A DNA stretch of 26,458 bases from CAZWUK01 sp964636685 (GTDB lineage Bacteria > Bacillota > Clostridia > Christensenellales > CAG-138): contig CAZWUK010000025.1 of the NCBI GenBank assembly GCA_964636685.1, positions 1 to 26,458 of the forward strand, written 5' to 3'. Below, piece by piece: positions 23,728 to 26,458 of this stretch; within the stretch, counting starts at the first letter, position 1; every line of letters begins with the position of its first letter. The notes below the pieces were generated by a model that saw only the letters and a program-made list of their open reading frames with translations, ran no database searches and had not been told where the DNA came from. The translations under genes were made by a program, and so were the position numbers.

Positions 23728-23750
23728 GTGTACTATGAGTACTAGCACAC
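23728..23750. promoter_or_regulatory. Inverted repeat between divergent genes, possible operator
   Basis: GTGTACTA (23728-23735) and TAGCACAC (23743-23750) are 8-bp arms with one mismatch around a 7-bp centre. It lies 36 bp upstream of the lipoprotein start and directly abuts the -35 box at 23751 of the opposite gene, so one protein could control both. No regulator gene is adjacent. Confidence 0.4.
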
Positions 23751-23780
23751 TTGTATCTTATTGCAATGGTGTGGTAAAAT
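23751..23780 (+). promoter_or_regulatory. Promoter of the O-antigen-ligase-like gene
   Basis: TTGTAT (23751-23756), 18-bp spacer, TAAAAT (23775-23780) preceded by TGG as an extended -10. A start near 23787 would leave about 30 nt before ATG 23817. Confidence 0.5.
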
Positions 23781-23816
23781 CAAGAAGAAATGAGAATCTT
23801 AAGGAACTGTTCAAAA

Positions 23817-25331
23817 ATGTGTCACATTCCTCTCACCGAACCGCTGCGGCAGGAACGGCAAACGCCTGCCCAACGATGGACGCAAGCATTTTTTGCGGTC
23901 GTCTTTTTCGGTTTACCGCTGGTGATGTGGGATGGTTTTTTTGCGGTTACGGAAGCAAAGGCGGTTTTCTTTACCGGCGCGGCGGTTCTGTATTTATTGG
24001 GTATGGCGCTGCTGCGGTTTGGCAGGCACAGCGCGACCCAGCCGCATGCTCCCTTTCCCGTGCCGGATCTTGCGATGGCGGCCTTCCTGCTGATGTTTTC
24101 CCTCTCCGCCCTGCTCGACAAAGCGCCCGCATCCGGTTTGATCGCGGCGGACAACCGTTACCAGAGCGTCGTGACGGTCGTGCTGTACGCCAGCGTGTTC
24201 TTCGTGGCAAGCCGCAATAGCGGCGCGCTGCCCATCGCGCTGTTCGGGCTTGCACTGGGATTTCTGCTTTCGACGCTGCTCGGCGTACTGAACTATTTTC
24301 AGCTCGACCCGCTCGGCACGCTTGCGCCGCTATCGGACTTTGACGCGGGACGCTATCTGTCCACGCTGGGCAACATCAACTTTTTCGGCAGCTATATTGC
24401 GCTGCTGCTTCCAATATTCTGCTATTTCGCATGCTGCGCGCCGCGCCGGACGGCGCGGTTGGTTTGCCTGCTGCTTGCGGTCGTCGGCGTCATGGCCGCT
24501 ATGACGGCAAGAAGCGAAAGTACGGTGCTGAGCCTTGGCGTCGCGCTGCTCCTCACGCCGTTGCTTCTGCCGGAGAACGAGCTTTCCAGATTTCCCGCCG
24601 TGCTGCTGACGCTTGCAGCCGCCATGGGCGTGATGTCGTTGCTGCAAAAATTGACCGGCGCGCCCGCGTTTTCCAAGCTGACAGCGCTGCTGCTTCGCCC
24701 TGCCGTTGGATGCTCCGTCATAAGCGCTCTGGCAATCCTTTTTGTTTTGTTTCGCCGCGCACCCGCAATGCGCCTTGTCAAGCTGCGCCGCGCCTATGCG
24801 ATTGCGCTTTGCGGCTGTGCCGTCGCTGTGCTGATCGGTACGATCCTGCTCAATACCGTCTTTTCAACGGAAAAGCTTCCAGACTCCCTTTCGTTGCTGC
24901 GTTTTGACGATCACTGGGGCACCGATCGCGGCGCGATCTGGCGGTTCTGCATGGAGACGTTTTCCGACTTTTCCCCATGGCAAAAGCTCATTGGCGGCGG
25001 CCCCGGCTGCGTAGCCCGCGCCGACGCCGTCAGCCCGCTGTTTGCGGACGCGATCACCGATTCGGCGCATAACGAGTATCTCCAGTACCTGCTCACCATC
25101 GGCGTCATGGGGCTGTTGTCCTATCTTTCGCTGCTGGTTTTCACCGCGCGGGAGAGTCTACGCTACGACCGCAGCCCGTTGTCCAACGCGCTGCTTTTGG
25201 GCGCTGCCGCCTATGCTGTCGGCGCTGTTGTCAATATCGCCCAGCCCGTCTCCACGCCGCTGTTTTTTCTCGTGCTGACCCTCCTGCACGGACGCGCGCA
25301 GCAAAACAAAAAATGGGCGCCAATGTCTTAA
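23817..25331 (+). CDS. O-antigen ligase/polymerase-like membrane protein, 504 aa
   Basis: Polytopic membrane protein with about ten to twelve hydrophobic segments. Family features of Wzy/WaaL-like proteins (PF04932 type) are LGNINFFGSYIALLLPIF in an early helix, the large loop with DDHWGTDRGAIWRFCMETF and LIGGGPGC, and DSAHNEYLQYLLTIGVMGLL, where the histidine is the conserved family residue. Such enzymes join or polymerise glycan units on the outer face of the membrane. ATG 23817 is favoured by AAGGAA about 10 nt upstream and by the promoter position; ATG 23790 (513 residues) would have almost no leader. It is a single-gene transcript with its own terminator. In a Gram-positive cell the acceptor could be a capsule, wall polymer or glycoprotein. 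Confidence 0.85.
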   Translation: MCHIPLTEPLRQERQTPAQRWTQAFFAVVFFGLPLVMWDGFFAVTEAKAVFFTGAAVLYLLGMALLRFGRHSATQPHAPFPVPDLAMAAFLLMFSLSALLDKAPASGLIAADNRYQSVVTVVLYASVFFVASRNSGALPIALFGLALGFLLSTLLGVLNYFQLDPLGTLAPLSDFDAGRYLSTLGNINFFGSYIALLLPIFCYFACCAPRRTARLVCLLLAVVGVMAAMTARSESTVLSLGVALLLTPLLLPENELSRFPAVLLTLAAAMGVMSLLQKLTGAPAFSKLTALLLRPAVGCSVISALAILFVLFRRAPAMRLVKLRRAYAIALCGCAVAVLIGTILLNTVFSTEKLPDSLSLLRFDDHWGTDRGAIWRFCMETFSDFSPWQKLIGGGPGCVARADAVSPLFADAITDSAHNEYLQYLLTIGVMGLLSYLSLLVFTARESLRYDRSPLSNALLLGAAAYAVGAVVNIAQPVSTPLFFLVLTLLHGRAQQNKKWAPMS

Positions 25332-25391
25332 ATGACCGGAGTACACCTAATATTTTATGCCATCGCTGTCCAACACCATAACCAAGATACA

Positions 25392-25432
25392 GCAGCGGCG
25401 CGTCCAAGCTCTTTGACGCGCCGCTGCTTTTT
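25392..25432 (+). terminator. Rho-independent terminator, shared by convergent genes
   Basis: A perfect 13-bp stem, GCAGCGGCGCGTC (25392-25404) with 25415-25427, closes a 10-nt loop and is followed by five T residues. It serves the + strand membrane protein gene and lies 12 bp past the stop of the minus-strand dehydrogenase gene. Confidence 0.88.
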
Positions 25433-25443
25433 ATGATTTCCAA

Positions 25444-26400
25444 TTATCGATTGACGACGTTCACCGGGTTGCCGGCGATAAATGCCGCAAGGTTATTGAC
25501 CGCGATGTCCATCAAACGCTGGCGGCTCTCCTTGGACGCCCAGGAGATATGCGGCGTGATAATGCAGTTCTTTGCCGAAAGCAGCGGGTTGTCCGGCAGG
25601 ATCGGCTCCGTCTCCACCACGTCAAGACCCGCGGCATAGACCTTGCCGCTGTTGAGCGCCTCCGCAAGATCCGCCTCCATGACCAGCGGGCCGCGGCTGT
25701 TGTTGAGAATGATTACGCCATCCTTCATCTTCTTTATGTTGTCCTTGTTGATGATGCCCTTCGTCTCCGGGAACAGCGGACAATGCAGCGCAATCACGTC
25801 GGAAGTCGAAAGCAGGGTTTCCAGCGATACATAGCTGCCGATCGCCTTTCCCGCTTCGGATGCAAAGCTGTCGTAGGCGATCACGTTCATGCCAAGCGCT
25901 TTTGCAATGCGCCCCGTCGCCTGTCCGATGCGGCCAAACCCGATCACGCCCATGGTCTTGCCCGCAAGCTCGATGAGCGGATAGTCCCAAAAGCACCAGT
26001 CGGCGCTTGTGCTCCAGCGTCCGGCATGCACCGCGTCGCTGTGATGCGCCACATGATGGCAGATCTCCAGCAGCATGGCGATGGCAAACTGCCCCACGGC
26101 GTCCGTGCCGTAGGCGGGCGTGTTGGTCACGACGATGCCGCGTTTTTTTGCCGCGTCCACGTCTACCACATTGTAGCCGGTGGCAAGCAGACCGATATAG
26201 CGCAAATTTTTGCACTGTGCCATGGTCGCTTCGGTCATGGGCGTTTTATTGGTATAGACGATCTCCGCGTCGCCGATGCGGGAGAGGATCTCGTTTTCGG
26301 GCGTGCGGTCATAGACGGTCACTTCACCCAGCCGCTCAAAGCCCTCCCAGCTCAGATCGCCGGGATTTTCGGTATAGCCGTCGAGTATTACAATTTTCAT
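25444..26400 (-). CDS. D-2-hydroxyacid dehydrogenase, glycerate dehydrogenase-like, 318 aa
   Basis: NAD-dependent D-isomer-specific dehydrogenase. GVIGFGRIGQ (151-160) is the dinucleotide-binding loop; the catalytic trio is R236 in NNSRGPLV, E263 in GLDVVETEP and H284 in TPHISWAS. The IGLLATGYNVVDVDAA segment (69-84) is typical of glycerate dehydrogenase/hydroxypyruvate reductase, the likeliest reaction being hydroxypyruvate plus NADH to D-glycerate. Length is normal. ATG 26400 follows AAGGAAGGG. Only 58 bp of upstream sequence is in the window and it shows no clear promoter. The gene may link the three-carbon products of the sugar locus to glycolysis, but nothing besides proximity shows this. 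Confidence 0.9.
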   Translation of the reverse strand: MKIVILDGYTENPGDLSWEGFERLGEVTVYDRTPENEILSRIGDAEIVYTNKTPMTEATMAQCKNLRYIGLLATGYNVVDVDAAKKRGIVVTNTPAYGTDAVGQFAIAMLLEICHHVAHHSDAVHAGRWSTSADWCFWDYPLIELAGKTMGVIGFGRIGQATGRIAKALGMNVIAYDSFASEAGKAIGSYVSLETLLSTSDVIALHCPLFPETKGIINKDNIKKMKDGVIILNNSRGPLVMEADLAEALNSGKVYAAGLDVVETEPILPDNPLLSAKNCIITPHISWASKESRQRLMDIAVNNLAAFIAGNPVNVVNR

Positions 26401-26458
26401 AGATAACCCTTCCTTTCAAACGGTGAGGAAAAAATACGGAGCCGGATCGGTTTGATTC

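Overview
The window is a GC-rich chromosomal segment from a Gram-positive, low-copy-RNA part of a genome, most likely an uncultured member of the Clostridia (Bacillota), possibly gut-derived. The pointers are strong GGAGG-type ribosome binding sites before almost every gene, a lipobox-bearing solute-binding protein feeding an Lpl/Ytc-type oligosaccharide ABC transporter, and a very GC-rich third codon position that produces long meaningless antisense frames. A run of exactly 100 Ns (12388-12487) marks a scaffold join, so this is a draft or metagenome assembly. No tRNA, rRNA, CRISPR array, transposase or phage gene was seen.

Layout. (1) 2-1441, +: the glycerol kinase gene, cut at its 5' end by the window edge, converging on a bidirectional terminator. 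(2) 10604-1528, -: a tight seven-gene operon: DeoR regulator, class II ketose-bisphosphate-type aldolase, FGGY kinase, arabinose/fucose-isomerase-like protein, class III aminotransferase-like protein, Gfo/Idh/MocA oxidoreductase, and a beta-propeller (sialidase-fold) protein. It has a good promoter overlapping a palindromic site whose near-copy lies 73 bp away. (3) 11884-10739, -: a second Gfo/Idh/MocA protein with its own promoter and terminator. (4) 12115-20304, +: a promoter, two ABC permeases (the first broken by the N gap), a lipoprotein solute-binding protein and a terminator, then a sialate O-acetylesterase-like SGNH hydrolase, an unassigned 677-residue TIM-barrel-like protein and a second beta-propeller protein. 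(5) 21358-20294, -: an amidohydrolase-2 family protein, divergent from (6) 21496-23151, +: a DUF4091/GH123-like protein. (7) 23181-23442: a compact hairpin-rich non-coding element bounded by two identical 32-bp self-palindromes. (8) 23692-23501, -: a tiny repeat-bearing lipoprotein, divergent from (9) 23817-25331, +: an O-antigen-ligase-like polytopic membrane protein. (10) 26400-25444, -: a glycerate-dehydrogenase-like D-2-hydroxyacid dehydrogenase.

How it may work (inference). The locus looks like a Gram-positive glycan utilisation cluster. A lipoprotein and two permeases, probably sharing an ATPase encoded elsewhere, import a decorated oligosaccharide. None of the hydrolase-like proteins has a signal peptide, so de-acetylation and cleavage would be cytoplasmic. 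The released sugar would be isomerised, phosphorylated by the FGGY kinase and split by the class II aldolase into triose-level products, with glycerol kinase and glycerate dehydrogenase joining nearby three-carbon metabolism. The class III aminotransferase and the two Gfo/Idh proteins suggest that the sugar is unusual (amino, sulfonated or otherwise modified), but the sequence does not reveal which one.
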